This document shows, one piece after another, positions 16,442 through 25,493 of a stretch of DNA of 64,000 nucleotides. The notes below the pieces were generated by a model. That model saw only the letters and a list, made by a program, of their open reading frames with translations, ran no database searches and was not told where the DNA came from. The translations under genes were made by a program, and so were the position numbers. Position 1 is the stretch's first letter, and every line of letters starts with the position of its first letter. The DNA comes from Bhargavaea cecembensis DSE10 (lineage in GTDB: Bacteria > Bacillota > Bacilli > Bacillales_A > Planococcaceae), in the NCBI RefSeq assembly GCF_000348905.1, contig NZ_AOFT01000012.1:1-64000 (forward strand), in the 5' to 3' direction.

Positions 16442-17638
16442 ATGACCAACCGTCGCCTGTTCACATCCGAGTCGGTCACCGAAGGCCACCCGGATAAAAT
16501 CTGCGACCAGATATCTGATGCCATCCTCGATGCCATCATCAAAGACGACCCGAATGCCCGTGTGGCATGCGAAACGACCGTGACGACCGGCCTTGTGCTG
16601 GTTGCCGGCGAAATCACGACCACCACATATGTAGATATTCCGAAGGTCGTGCGCGACACGATTAAGGAAATCGGCTATACCCGTGCGAAGTACGGCTTTG
16701 ACAGCGAAACCACTGCCGTCCTGACGGCGATTGACGAACAATCACCGGACATTGCGGCAGGTGTTAACGAAGCACTTGAATCCCGTGAAGGGACGATGAC
16801 GGATGACCAGCTGGAATCGATCGGAGCGGGAGACCAGGGGCTGATGTTCGGCTTCGCCTGCGACGAAACGCCCGAACTGATGCCGCTGCCGATCAGCCTG
16901 GCACACCGGCTGTCACGCCGCCTGACCGAAGTGCGCAAGGAAGAAGTTCTTCCGTACCTCCGTCCTGACGGCAAGACGCAGGTCACCGTCGAGTACGATG
17001 AAAACAACCAGCCTGTCCGTGTGGATACGATCGTTATCTCCACTCAGCATCATCAGGAAATTACGCTTCAGCAGATTCAGAAGGACATCCGTGAGCAGGT
17101 GATCGATGCCGTCGTTCCTGCTGAACTGATTGATGAAGAAACCAAGTTCTTCATCAATCCTACGGGCCGCTTTGTTATCGGAGGCCCTCAGGGGGATGCG
17201 GGACTCACCGGCCGCAAGATCATCGTCGACACCTACGGCGGATACGCGCGTCACGGCGGGGGAGCGTTCTCTGGCAAGGATCCGACGAAAGTCGACCGTT
17301 CTGCGGCATATGCGGCACGCTATGTGGCGAAGAACATTGTTGCTGCCGGCCTCGCTTCCAAGTGTGAGGTCCAGCTCGCCTATGCAATCGGCGTCGCGCA
17401 GCCTGTTTCGATCGCAATCGATACATTCGGCACCGGCAAAGCAAATGAAGGGGAGCTTGTCGAGTGGGTGCGTGAGCTGTTCGACCTGCGTCCTGCCGGC
17501 ATCATCAAGATGCTTGATCTGCGCCGTCCGATTTACCAGCAGACTGCGGCGTACGGCCACTTTGGCCGCACCGACATCGATCTGCCGTGGGAGCGGACCG
17601 ACAAGGCCGACCAGCTGAAAGACAAAGCGAACCGGTAA
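16442..17638 (+). CDS. metK: S-adenosylmethionine synthetase
   Basis: Makes S-adenosylmethionine from methionine and ATP. 398 aa, typical tetrameric MetK. Landmarks: [18 protein letters not shown] with the catalytic His (about 14-31), a [12 protein letters not shown] signature (about 120-131), and the P-loop-like [19 protein letters not shown] (about 273-291). GGAGGAGG precedes the ATG. Expression should be controlled by the S-box leader. The gene is followed by its own terminator. Confidence 0.98.
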   Translation: MTNRRLFTSESVTEGHPDKICDQISDAILDAIIKDDPNARVACETTVTTGLVLVAGEITTTTYVDIPKVVRDTIKEIGYTRAKYGFDSETTAVLTAIDEQSPDIAAGVNEALESREGTMTDDQLESIGAGDQGLMFGFACDETPELMPLPISLAHRLSRRLTEVRKEEVLPYLRPDGKTQVTVEYDENNQPVRVDTIVISTQHHQEITLQQIQKDIREQVIDAVVPAELIDEETKFFINPTGRFVIGGPQGDAGLTGRKIIVDTYGGYARHGGGAFSGKDPTKVDRSAAYAARYVAKNIVAAGLASKCEVQLAYAIGVAQPVSIAIDTFGTGKANEGELVEWVRELFDLRPAGIIKMLDLRRPIYQQTAAYGHFGRTDIDLPWERTDKADQLKDKANR

Positions 17639-17661
17639 TCCGGAAGCTGCCGATAAGAGAA

Positions 17662-17699
17662 AGGGAATCCGCATCAATTTTTGCGGATTCCCTTTTTTG
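17662..17699 (+). terminator. Terminator of metK
   Basis: GGGAATCCGCA / TGCGGATTCCC stem followed by a run of six T. Confidence 0.9.
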
Positions 17700-17752
17700 T
17701 TTGCGTAATCGGACTTAGCTCCCTCGATTCGGATTTACAGCAGAAAAGATGA

Positions 17753-18265
17753 TCATTTCTGCAGGCTCTTGTAATACTGGCCTTTCTCGGCGTACTCACG
17801 TACGATGCGTTCCATGTCCCGGATGTCGTCGTCGTTCAGCTCACGGACCACCTTGGCGGGAGAGCCGAAAGCCAGTGTGCGGGGCGGGATTTTCTTGCCC
17901 TGGGGAACAAGCGAGCCGGCGCCGACAAACGCACCTTCGCCGATTTCGGCCCCGTCCAGTATGATCGAGCCCATCCCGATCAGTGCGTTTTTCCGGATGG
18001 TGCAGCTGTGGAGGATCACGTTATGGCCGACTGTCACCTCGTCTTCAATGATGAGCGGATAGGCGGGGCTCTGGTGAAGCATGCACAGGTCCTGGATATT
18101 CACTTTCCTGCCGATGCGTGTGGCATTTACGTCACCGCGGATCACCGTATTAAACCAGACAGATGACTCGGGTCCGATCTCGACATCACCGGTCACTGTC
18201 ACATGATCAGCAAGGAAAACGGACTCGTCAATCTTCGGCTCGATGCCGTTGAACGGGTAAATCAT
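17753..18265 (-). CDS. ytoA: Gamma-carbonic anhydrase-like hexapeptide protein (YtoA family)
   Basis: 170-aa left-handed beta-helix protein built of hexapeptide repeats (VTVTGDVEIG ... IGMGSIILDGAEIGEGAFVGAGS). The three metal-ligand histidines expected for the family can be placed in LHQSP (about 64) and GHNVILHS (about 81 and 86). The Arg/Asp/Gln pocket residues of WFNTVIRGDVN and NIQD are also present. True carbonic anhydrase activity is proven for only a few members, so the function stays putative. AGAGG precedes the ATG. Divergent from the ytpA homologue. Confidence 0.85.
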   Translation of the reverse strand: MIYPFNGIEPKIDESVFLADHVTVTGDVEIGPESSVWFNTVIRGDVNATRIGRKVNIQDLCMLHQSPAYPLIIEDEVTVGHNVILHSCTIRKNALIGMGSIILDGAEIGEGAFVGAGSLVPQGKKIPPRTLAFGSPAKVVRELNDDDIRDMERIVREYAEKGQYYKSLQK

Positions 18266-18385
18266 CTAAAAAACCTCTTTTCCATCGAAACTTGTAGTAT
18301 CATAATCGTACTATAAAACCCGTTTCCGATGTTCCGGCAACGGGAAAAAGAAATGAAACGGCAAGACGGGAAAGGGGGAACCGCC

Positions 18386-19177
18386 ATGTGGAAATGGGAA
18401 GCGGAAGGAAAAGCGACGGCTGCCGTCGTCCTGCTGCACAGCGCATACGAGCATCATGGCCGCCATGCCTGGCTGATTGAACGGTTCAGGACTGCGGGTA
18501 TGCATGTCATCGCCGGGGACCTCCCTGGCCACGGAAAACGGGGCACGGAAGTACATGATGAAGGGTTTCATGAATACCGCAGGTTCGCAAAGGAACTCAT
18601 CCGCACCGGCATGGCGGAAAACCTGCCGCTGTTTGTTCTCGGACATGGCCTTGGCGGGGTGCTGGCTGCGGATATGGCGAGAAACGACAATCTGGCCTGC
18701 GCGGGTCTGATCCTGACGTCGCCATGGTTCCGCCTGAAGCATCTGCCGCCAAGAATGAAAGGGCCGCTTTCAGGACTCGGGAAAATTGCCGGCGGCATCA
18801 AGTTTAATCACCAGATCAGCGAAGGCATGCTTACCCAGAATCAGGACCCGGTGATGGCCGATTCGGAAAATCTGTATCACCCGGTTGCGACTGCCGCGTG
18901 GTTCCGCGAACTGAATACATATATCAAGGAAATCAGTGAATCTGTACCAAAGCCCGGGGCGCCTCCGGTCCTTCTCCATGCTGCGGGACGTGATGAACTT
19001 GCGGACCCTGATGCGATGCACGACTGGCTGACGATGAAAGGCCGGGATGAATTCCAGTACAAGTCCTGGAAAAACGCCCGTCATGATATTTTCCGGGAGC
19101 CGGAGCAGGAGGAAGTGTTCTTGTACACCGAATCGTTTATCAGGAGTGTGCTTCGCTCGCTCGGCTATGTTGTCTGA
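18386..19177 (+). CDS. ytpA: YtpA-like alpha/beta hydrolase lacking the nucleophile serine
   Basis: 263-aa protein with the overall look of the YtpA/monoglyceride-lipase family (phospholipase implicated in bacilysocin synthesis in B. subtilis): LLHSAYEHHGRHAWLIERF (16-34), GDLPGHGKR and a C-terminal NARHDIFREPEQEEV with the catalytic His. The nucleophile elbow, however, reads G86-H-G88-L-G instead of GHSMG. Codon 18647-18649 is GGC where AGC would give serine. The acid Asp is plausible in AGRDELADPDAMHDW. Either the protein is a non-hydrolytic paralogue or the site was changed by a point mutation. The start at 18386 follows AAAGGGGG. Confidence 0.8.
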   Translation: MWKWEAEGKATAAVVLLHSAYEHHGRHAWLIERFRTAGMHVIAGDLPGHGKRGTEVHDEGFHEYRRFAKELIRTGMAENLPLFVLGHGLGGVLAADMARNDNLACAGLILTSPWFRLKHLPPRMKGPLSGLGKIAGGIKFNHQISEGMLTQNQDPVMADSENLYHPVATAAWFRELNTYIKEISESVPKPGAPPVLLHAAGRDELADPDAMHDWLTMKGRDEFQYKSWKNARHDIFREPEQEEVFLYTESFIRSVLRSLGYVV

Positions 19178-19264
19178 CTGATTCCGGATCGGGACATTCC
19201 GGTTGAGCGTTGGGTTCGTCGGGTATAGTAAGAGCAGACCGACAACATCCGAGGAGGGACTCCC

Positions 19265-19501
19265 ATGACTGAACACAACAGCAGAACCCCGGAGCAGATG
19301 GCCAAGTCCTCTGCAGAAGCGATGAACAAAAGCCAAGAGCAGCAGGAATTCATCTCCAGGAAGTCAGGAGGCACCATGACCGGCCAGCCCGGCAGCGCCT
19401 ATTCCGACAAGGCCCGGAAGACTGACCAGGTGGCCGCTACGGAATATACGGACGGGGACGGCGGATTCGATGCACGGGACAAACTTGAAACCGGTGAATA
19501 A
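19265..19501 (+). CDS. Small hydrophilic protein of unknown function
   Basis: 78 aa, rich in Ser, Gln, Glu, Asp, Lys and Gly with almost no large hydrophobic residues, so probably disordered, like many small stress or spore proteins. I do not recognise a family. GAGGAGG precedes the ATG with good spacing, and a terminator follows directly, so this is a separate transcription unit or the end of the ytpA one. No cysteines and no signal peptide. Confidence 0.75.
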   Translation: MTEHNSRTPEQMAKSSAEAMNKSQEQQEFISRKSGGTMTGQPGSAYSDKARKTDQVAATEYTDGDGGFDARDKLETGE

Positions 19502-19504
19502 AGG

Positions 19505-19538
19505 CAGGGCCGCGGCATTGCGCGGCCCTTCTTTTTTT
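19505..19538 (+). terminator. Terminator after the small hydrophilic protein gene
   Basis: GGGCCGCG / CGCGGCCC stem with 6-nt loop and a T-run. Confidence 0.9.
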
Positions 19539-19580
19539 GATTAGAATGAATGGATGCGAACAATGGAAGGAATGGATGAA

Positions 19581-21737
19581 ATGGACTTTTTCGAGCGAAA
19601 GCGTACGGAGACGGGTGTGTCGCTGAATGATGTGCAAAAGCAGGCTGTCCTGAAGACGGACGGCCCGCTGCTCGTACTGGCATGCCCGGGCTCGGGAAAG
19701 ACGACAACAATGATCATGAGGATCGGTTACATGATCGCGGAAAAGGGGATTGCCCCGGCGCGCATCAAGCCGATCACCTTCAGCAAGGCCGCCGCGACCG
19801 ATATGCGCGACAGATTTACAAAACTCTTTCCGGGGCTGCAGCCTCCGGCGTTCTCGACGATCCATAGCCTCGCGCTGGATATTGTACGCCGGCACCTCGA
19901 CCATATGGGCATCGAGTGGGCGCTGATTGAAGGAAAGACGGACCAGGTCCCGCCAAAGCCGGTTCTTTTGAAACGGAGTTTCCGTGAAGTCACCGGGGAA
20001 GACCCGACGGAAGATGAACTGAAGTCGGTCGGGACATTCGCCAGTTTTGTGAAGAACCGGCTCATCCCACAGGAAGAGTGGACAGGCCTCAAGGGACCTG
20101 TTGAGAGGGCAGGGGAGATCCTGCAGAAATATGAGTTCCACAAGCGAAGCCGCCGCCGGCTTCAGCTGCTGGATTTTGATGATATGCTGACGATCGCGGA
20201 GGAGGCGCTGCGCACGGATCCCGACCTGTGCATGAGGATGCAGGACCGTTTCGATTACGTGATCACCGATGAAAGCCAGGATACGTCACTTGCCCAGCAC
20301 CGGATCGTGGAACATCTGGTCCGCCGGCACGGCAACCTCTGTGCCGTCGCCGACGATGACCAGTCCATCTACACATGGCGCGGGGCGGACCCGCAATACT
20401 TGCTGGACTTCCGGAACCACTATCCGCAGGCCGAGGTTCTCATGATGGAGACGAATTACCGGTCGTCATCGGAAATCGTCCAGACGGCCGCCGGTTTCAT
20501 CAAGCGCAACAAAGAGCGCTACGAGAAAGGGATGGTTCCGGTAAACGGCAGTGCCGGGCCCGTGAACCTGAAGAGGTTCCATGACCGCGATGAGCAGGTC
20601 CGCTATGTCATCTACGAACTGCTTGCGATGGAAAATCCGGGAGAGGCAGCGGTGCTGTTCCGAAATAACTCCTCATCGACGGCTTTTGTCTCCGAGCTGC
20701 ACCGCCGTGGCATCCCCTTTTATATGAAGGATGCCGACGACCGGTTTTTCGACCACTGGGTCGTGGAAGATCTTCTGAACTTCATGAGGCTGGCTTATCT
20801 GCCGGAAAGGAAAGACCTGTTCGCCAGGGTCGCGCTCAAGATGGACCTGTTCATCAGCCGCTCCACAGTCGAGGCGTTCGTCAGGAGCGGTCCCGAAGGG
20901 AATGTCTTCGATGCGTTTGCACGTTCGTCTGCAAACCTGTCCGATGACCAGCGGCGAAAACTGGCCGCCTACCGGTCAATCTATGATGGGCTCAAGGACA
21001 GACGTCCCGCAGATATCATCCGGACGGTCCGGGACAATCTGGGGTATGAAGCTTCCCTGAAAAGCCGCTCGGAAAAGTTCGGCTACCGCATCGATACACT
21101 GACCGGCATGCTGGATACACTCACGGTCATCGCGGCGCCGCTCCGGACAATGACCGCCTTTGCCGAAAAACTTTCCGAACTGAAAGCGGCCGTCTCGGAA
21201 GCCAAACGGAAACCTCAGGAAGGCGCGGTCACGCTGTCGACTTTCCACAGCGCCAAAGGGCTCGAGTTCAAACAGGTCTTCATGGTCGATCTGAATGAAG
21301 GCACCATTCCGGCTTCAGAGGACCTGAAGGACCCGGAAATGATGGAAGAAGCCAGAAGGCTGTTTTATGTCGGGATGACACGGGCCAAAGAACGGCTTGA
21401 ACTGATCAACTATTCCACGGACAACGGAAAAGACCTGACAGAATCCCGCTTTATCAGCGAGGTCAGGGGACTGCAGGCGATCGGCCGCCCGGAGGGGGAA
21501 ATACCGGAGAATCCCGGAAAATCCGTCCGCAAGCGGACAGCGGTGATCCCTGACCCCGATGCCATTTCCGATAGCGGGGTGCTTTCACCGGGAGTGAAGG
21601 TCCGTCATAAAGTGTTCGGCAACGGAGAGGTGGAGGAACTCAGGGGGGACCGGGTCCTCATCAGGTTCGCGAAACAGCGGAAAGAGCTGGACCTTGGCAT
21701 GTGCATCAGTAAGGGGCTGCTCGAGGAAAGGGGATGA
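19581..21737 (+). CDS. UvrD/Rep-type superfamily 1 DNA helicase
   Basis: 718-aa helicase. Motif order is complete: Q-motif LNDVQKQAV, Walker A ACPGSGKTTT (about 34-43), motif II ITDESQDTS, III VADDDQSIYTWRGAD, IV METNYRSS, V TLSTFHSAKGLEF and VI RRLFYVGMTRAKERLEL. The C-terminal about 50 residues (VRHKVFGNGEVEELRGDRVLIRF) resemble the PcrA/UvrD Tudor-like tail that contacts RNA polymerase. Shorter linkers distinguish it from PcrA itself. Of four in-frame ATGs, 19581 is best spaced from GGAAGG; 19554 is possible. Its stop overlaps crcB1 (ATGA). Confidence 0.88.
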   Translation: MDFFERKRTETGVSLNDVQKQAVLKTDGPLLVLACPGSGKTTTMIMRIGYMIAEKGIAPARIKPITFSKAAATDMRDRFTKLFPGLQPPAFSTIHSLALDIVRRHLDHMGIEWALIEGKTDQVPPKPVLLKRSFREVTGEDPTEDELKSVGTFASFVKNRLIPQEEWTGLKGPVERAGEILQKYEFHKRSRRRLQLLDFDDMLTIAEEALRTDPDLCMRMQDRFDYVITDESQDTSLAQHRIVEHLVRRHGNLCAVADDDQSIYTWRGADPQYLLDFRNHYPQAEVLMMETNYRSSSEIVQTAAGFIKRNKERYEKGMVPVNGSAGPVNLKRFHDRDEQVRYVIYELLAMENPGEAAVLFRNNSSSTAFVSELHRRGIPFYMKDADDRFFDHWVVEDLLNFMRLAYLPERKDLFARVALKMDLFISRSTVEAFVRSGPEGNVFDAFARSSANLSDDQRRKLAAYRSIYDGLKDRRPADIIRTVRDNLGYEASLKSRSEKFGYRIDTLTGMLDTLTVIAAPLRTMTAFAEKLSELKAAVSEAKRKPQEGAVTLSTFHSAKGLEFKQVFMVDLNEGTIPASEDLKDPEMMEEARRLFYVGMTRAKERLELINYSTDNGKDLTESRFISEVRGLQAIGRPEGEIPENPGKSVRKRTAVIPDPDAISDSGVLSPGVKVRHKVFGNGEVEELRGDRVLIRFAKQRKELDLGMCISKGLLEERG

Positions 21738-22108
21738 GCCGGATGAAAGAATGGGTGGCAGTCGGACTCGCCGGTATGGCGGGCGCCGTTTCGAGAACGG
21801 CCATATCGCATACGTTCGGACATGACGGCGTCTTTCCCTATGCGACACTTGCCGTAAACTTATCGGGCGCATTCGTCCTTTGCTCACTCATTGCGGCCGC
21901 TCCCTTTAAGCAGCCGTGGAGAGCCGCCGTACATACAGGATTTCTTGGCTCGTTTACGACGTTTTCCGCACTAAGCGAGGAACTGGGCGGCATGCTGGCT
22001 GACGGTCGATGGGGTCCTTCTTTCCTTTATGCCGTTCTATCGGCAGGCGGCGGACTGCTTTCCGGTCTCGCAGGATTGTGGGTCGGATCGGGGAGAGGAA
22101 AGTCATGA
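21734..22108 (+). CDS. crcB: Fluoride ion channel Fluc/CrcB, first subunit
   Basis: 124-aa, four-helix membrane protein of the Fluc family, which exports F- passively as an antiparallel dimer. Signature GFLGSFTTFS (about 75-84) carries the Phe/Thr/Ser pore residues; the helix-1 Arg (GAVSRTAIS) and the Asn of helix 2 (AVNLSGAFV) are present. It overlaps the helicase stop and the next crcB start by 4 bases each, so all three are translationally coupled. Two adjacent copies usually make a heterodimer. No fluoride riboswitch was recognised. Confidence 0.92.
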   Translation: MSRMKEWVAVGLAGMAGAVSRTAISHTFGHDGVFPYATLAVNLSGAFVLCSLIAAAPFKQPWRAAVHTGFLGSFTTFSALSEELGGMLADGRWGPSFLYAVLSAGGGLLSGLAGLWVGSGRGKS

Positions 22109-22461
22109 CCATGCTCAGCTGGTTGTCCGTTGCGGCCGGCGGGATGATCGGCTCTGTCCTCCGGTATTTCATAAGTGCAAGGCTGAATCGTGAACGGGGA
22201 TTTCCTGCCGGCACGTTTGCCGTCAATATGGCCGGTGCTTTCCTGGCGGGGATCTTCTCCGGCCTGGCAGCGGGAAGCCCGGCGCACGCCTTTGTCGTAT
22301 ACGGCATCTTGGGTGCCCTGACCACCTTCTCCACATGGCATGCAGAAATCCTTGTTATGTGGCAGGAGGGGCGCCGTACCGCTTCAGTCCTGTACGCCCT
22401 GTCGACACTGGTCCTCGGAATTGTTTTTTATATGATTCCGTTTATATATGTAGCTTCGTGA
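22105..22461 (+). CDS. crcB: Fluoride ion channel Fluc/CrcB, second subunit
   Basis: 118-aa partner of the preceding gene. Family signature GILGALTTFSTW (about 71-82), helix-1 Arg in GSVLRYFIS and pore Asn in AVNMAGAFL. The start at 22105 (ATGA overlap) is chosen because the frame before it has no similarity to the family and because the overlap repeats the arrangement of crcB1. Confidence 0.92.
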   Translation: MTMLSWLSVAAGGMIGSVLRYFISARLNRERGFPAGTFAVNMAGAFLAGIFSGLAAGSPAHAFVVYGILGALTTFSTWHAEILVMWQEGRRTASVLYALSTLVLGIVFYMIPFIYVAS

Positions 22462-22479
22462 ATTGCCAGTATTCATCCA

Positions 22480-22504
22480 GTTTATTGATTTTCTTCTAGG
22501 GAAA
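22480..22504 (+). promoter_or_regulatory. Candidate sigma-B promoter of katE
   Basis: GTTTAT (22480-22485), a 13-bp spacer and GGGAAA (22499-22504) resemble the general-stress consensus GTTTAA-N12-14-GGGWAW. B. subtilis katE is sigma-B dependent, which supports the reading. Confidence 0.55.
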
Positions 22505-22539
22505 GAGTGAAGCAGAGCGCTAGAGAAGGAGGATCATAA

Positions 22540-24588
22540 ATGGATAAACGGCAACAGGGTAAACGGACCAGCAAGGACCTCCAACTGGACCAGTTCAGGA
22601 CCGATGACCGGAACAAGAAACTCACGACCAACCAGGGCCTGAAGATGGCGGAGGACGAACACTCACTTACGGCAGGTGAACGAGGGCCCACGCTCATGGA
22701 AGATTTCCACTTCAGGGAGAAGATGACCCATTTCGACCATGAGCGGATTCCGGAACGTGTCGTCCATGCGAGAGGATTTGCGGCACATGGGGAGTTCGAG
22801 GCCTACCAGTCGATGGAGAAATACACGAAAGCGGGTTTCCTTTCTGAAAAAGGCAAGAAAACCCCTGTGTTCGTCCGCTTCTCGACAGTTGTCGGGCAGA
22901 AGGGATCCACGGATATCCCGCGTGATGTCCGCGGGTTTGCAACGAAGTTCTATACCGACGAGGGGAATTATGATCTGGTGAGCAACAATATGCCCATCTT
23001 CTTTATCCAGGATGGCATCAAGTTCCCGGATCTGGTGCACTCCATCAAACCGGAGCCGCATAATGAGATTCCGCAGGCGACCGGTGCCCATGATACTTTC
23101 TGGGATTTCGTCATCAACAACCAGGAGACGGCAAACCAGGTCATGTGGCTGATGAGCCCGAGGGCCCTGCCGAGAAGCTTCCGCATGATGGAAGGCTTCA
23201 GCATCAATACATTCCGCTTCGTCAATGCGGAGGGCAAATCCCGGTTTGTCCGGTTTAAATGGATTCCGGTTCTCGGCCTTCACTCGTTTGAATGGGATGA
23301 GGCACAAAAGGTATCAGGAAATGACCCGGACTTTAACCGCCGGGACCTTTGGATGAATATCGAGATGGGCAATTATCCGGAATTCGAACTGGGAGTCCAG
23401 ATCATCGAAGAAAAAGATGAATTCAAGTTCGACTTCGACATTCTCGATGCCACGAAATTCTGGCCTGAAGAGGAAATCCCGGTCAAGGTCATTGGGAAGA
23501 TGACGCTCAACCGGAATGTCGACAATTACTTCTCGGAAACGGAACAGGTCGCGTTCCATCCGGGCCATGTTGTGCCGGGCATCGATTTTTCAAATGACCC
23601 CCTTCTTCAGGGACGTCTCTTTTCCTACACGGACACACAGCTGATCCGGCTCGGCGGCCCGAACTTCCATGAGATCCCGATCAACCGCCCGGTCTGCCCG
23701 TTCCATAACAACCAGCGGGACGGCTATAACCGGCAGACCATCAATGTCGGAAAGGTGGCTTATAACAAGAACTCCTTGGCGGATGGTACGCCTGCGCCGG
23801 CTTCTGAGGAAGAGGGCGGCTATGTCCACTATCAGGAGAAAGTGGAAGGCCGGAAAGTCCGCGCCAGAAGCGAGTCATTCAAGGACCACTTCTCGCAGGC
23901 CCGCATGTTCTGGAACAGCCTGGCTGATTTCGAGAAAAACCATATCATCGAGGCTTTCAGCTTCGAGGTCGGGAAGGTGAATAGCCAGGAGATCCGACAG
24001 GGCGTCGTGGATATGTTCGCCAAAGTGGACCAGGGACTGATGACCGCAGTAGCCAAGAAAATCAATGCCAATCCGCCGAAGGAAAGCCATGTAAAATACA
24101 ACAAGAAATCTCCAGCGGTGAGTATGTCGAACACCGTAAGGAAACCGCAGACCCGCCGGGCGGGCATCATCGTGGGCGAAGGCTTTGACGGCAACAGCCT
24201 CGGAGATGTGCTGGACAAACTGAAGGAAGCCGGAATCACCGCGGACTTCATTAGCGAACGCCAGGGCACCATCAAAGGCCAGGACGGTTACAAGGCCGAG
24301 GCGAACCACACGTTCACGACGACCCATGCGGTGCTTTATGACGGCATCATCATCGCAGGCGGAACAGGTGAAAACACGGCGAAGTTCAAGAGGGATGCTT
24401 CAGAATTCATCAATGACACGTTCAAGCACTACAAGACGATCGGTGTGACGGCAGGCGGCAATGACCTCTTTGCCCAGTCGATGGCCAAAGAAGGGCCGGG
24501 TGTCATCATGGAAAGCGGCCGCAGAGACTTTGGCCATGCACTTGTTGACTCTTTTGCCCAGTATAAGCATCACGACAGAAAGTTCTGA
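22540..24588 (+). CDS. katE: Large-subunit catalase with C-terminal DJ-1/PfpI-like domain
   Basis: 682-aa clade-2 (HPII type) catalase that dismutates H2O2. The core contains the distal His in ERVVHARG (about 73-80), the distal Asn in VSNNMP (about 147-152) and the proximal haem Tyr in RLFSYTDTQ (about 362-370). A flavodoxin/DJ-1-like domain follows from about residue 540 (AGIIVGEGFDGN ... DGIIIAGGTGEN), normal for this clade and not a new fusion. GGAGGATCATAA precedes the ATG. Monocistronic; the upstream sequence resembles a sigma-B promoter. Confidence 0.95.
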   Translation: MDKRQQGKRTSKDLQLDQFRTDDRNKKLTTNQGLKMAEDEHSLTAGERGPTLMEDFHFREKMTHFDHERIPERVVHARGFAAHGEFEAYQSMEKYTKAGFLSEKGKKTPVFVRFSTVVGQKGSTDIPRDVRGFATKFYTDEGNYDLVSNNMPIFFIQDGIKFPDLVHSIKPEPHNEIPQATGAHDTFWDFVINNQETANQVMWLMSPRALPRSFRMMEGFSINTFRFVNAEGKSRFVRFKWIPVLGLHSFEWDEAQKVSGNDPDFNRRDLWMNIEMGNYPEFELGVQIIEEKDEFKFDFDILDATKFWPEEEIPVKVIGKMTLNRNVDNYFSETEQVAFHPGHVVPGIDFSNDPLLQGRLFSYTDTQLIRLGGPNFHEIPINRPVCPFHNNQRDGYNRQTINVGKVAYNKNSLADGTPAPASEEEGGYVHYQEKVEGRKVRARSESFKDHFSQARMFWNSLADFEKNHIIEAFSFEVGKVNSQEIRQGVVDMFAKVDQGLMTAVAKKINANPPKESHVKYNKKSPAVSMSNTVRKPQTRRAGIIVGEGFDGNSLGDVLDKLKEAGITADFISERQGTIKGQDGYKAEANHTFTTTHAVLYDGIIIAGGTGENTAKFKRDASEFINDTFKHYKTIGVTAGGNDLFAQSMAKEGPGVIMESGRRDFGHALVDSFAQYKHHDRKF

Positions 24589-24610
24589 AACTGGTCATGA
24601 CCAGCGTAGC

Positions 24611-24636
24611 GCGGCGCCTGACAGGGTGCCGCGTTA
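24611..24636 (+). terminator. Possible weak terminator after katE
   Basis: GCGGCGCC / GGTGCCGC imperfect hairpin followed by only a few T residues, about 23 bases after the katE stop. Confidence 0.4.
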
Positions 24637-24693
24637 TTCGTTGTCGGCGATGGTGCAAGCCGATACAATAAAGGCCGGAAGGAGCGTGATGGA

Positions 24694-25482
24694 ATGGCCG
24701 GGAGAAAACCGTCCGGCATGCGGAATCGGCCTGCGGGAGCCATTGCCGTTCTCCTGCTGATTGCAATCGTTTATTTTCTTGCGGAGATACCGGAAGAGGA
24801 ACGCGGCCGGGGCAGCCCGACAAAATCAGGTGAACAGATCCCCGCGGATGCTCCTGCAGAAGGGTTGGTTCCTGTGGAACTCGTTCGGACGATTGACGGG
24901 GACACGATCAAAATCCGCTATCAGGGAAAGGAACAGAATGTCAGGTACCTGCTGATTGATACGCCGGAGACGAACCATCCCCAGCTCGGAAAGCAGCCGT
25001 TCGGCGAACGGGCGAAGGATCGGAACCGGGAGCTTCTAGCGAATGGCGAGGTCGCCATCGAGTTCGATATCGGGCAGCGCACCGACAAGTACGGCCGACT
25101 CCTTGCATACGTGTATGTAGACGGGGAAAGCATACAGGAAAAGCTGCTTGAGGAGGGACTTGCCCGGGTCGGATATGTCTATCCGCCGAACACCCGCCAT
25201 CTCGAACGTTTTGAACAGGCAGAGATTAGGGCAAAGGATAAGGGAATCGGAATCTGGTCGATCGAGGACTATGCGACCGATCGGGGATTTGACGCTGGAA
25301 AAGCGGAACAGGCCGGTAAGAGCCGGGAAACGCGGAACCGGGAAGAAGCGGACCAGGCGGGCCCGTTCGCCAATTGCAAGGAACTTCGCGCGGTTCATCC
25401 GGATGGCGTGAAAAGGGGGCACCCGGCTTATTCGGAGCGGCTCGATGGAGACCATGACGGGATGGCCTGTGAAGCTTCATAG
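24694..25482 (+). CDS. Secreted or membrane-anchored thermonuclease (SNase) with Excalibur domain
   Basis: 262 aa: a short basic N terminus, one hydrophobic segment (about 13-31; signal peptide or anchor) and a staphylococcal-nuclease domain (about 57-190). Its landmarks are RTIDGDTIKI, the catalytic RYLLIDTPET and the FGERAKDRNREL segment. A charged linker follows. At the C terminus (about 225-262) is an Excalibur calcium-binding domain with FANCKELRAVHPDGV and DGDHDGMACE, its two Cys conserved. It resembles B. subtilis YncB-type nucleases with an added Excalibur module. GGAAGGAG precedes the ATG at 24694. HutG follows 11 bases downstream. Confidence 0.88.
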   Translation: MAGRKPSGMRNRPAGAIAVLLLIAIVYFLAEIPEEERGRGSPTKSGEQIPADAPAEGLVPVELVRTIDGDTIKIRYQGKEQNVRYLLIDTPETNHPQLGKQPFGERAKDRNRELLANGEVAIEFDIGQRTDKYGRLLAYVYVDGESIQEKLLEEGLARVGYVYPPNTRHLERFEQAEIRAKDKGIGIWSIEDYATDRGFDAGKAEQAGKSRETRNREEADQAGPFANCKELRAVHPDGVKRGHPAYSERLDGDHDGMACEAS

Positions 25483-25493
25483 GAGGGACGGAT

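Noticed and set aside
19581-22461. The helicase and its neighbours as a defence system
   Set aside because: The partners are fluoride channels and catalase; no nuclease, TIR or reverse-transcriptase partner is present, and the helicase has the plain UvrD/PcrA layout.
22540-24588. The catalase plus DJ-1-like domain as a novel fusion
   Set aside because: This is the normal architecture of large-subunit (HPII/KatE) catalases.
24694-25482. The nuclease as a phage or toxin gene
   Set aside because: SNase plus Excalibur domains with a signal or anchor segment are common in secreted Bacillus nucleases, and nothing phage-like surrounds it.
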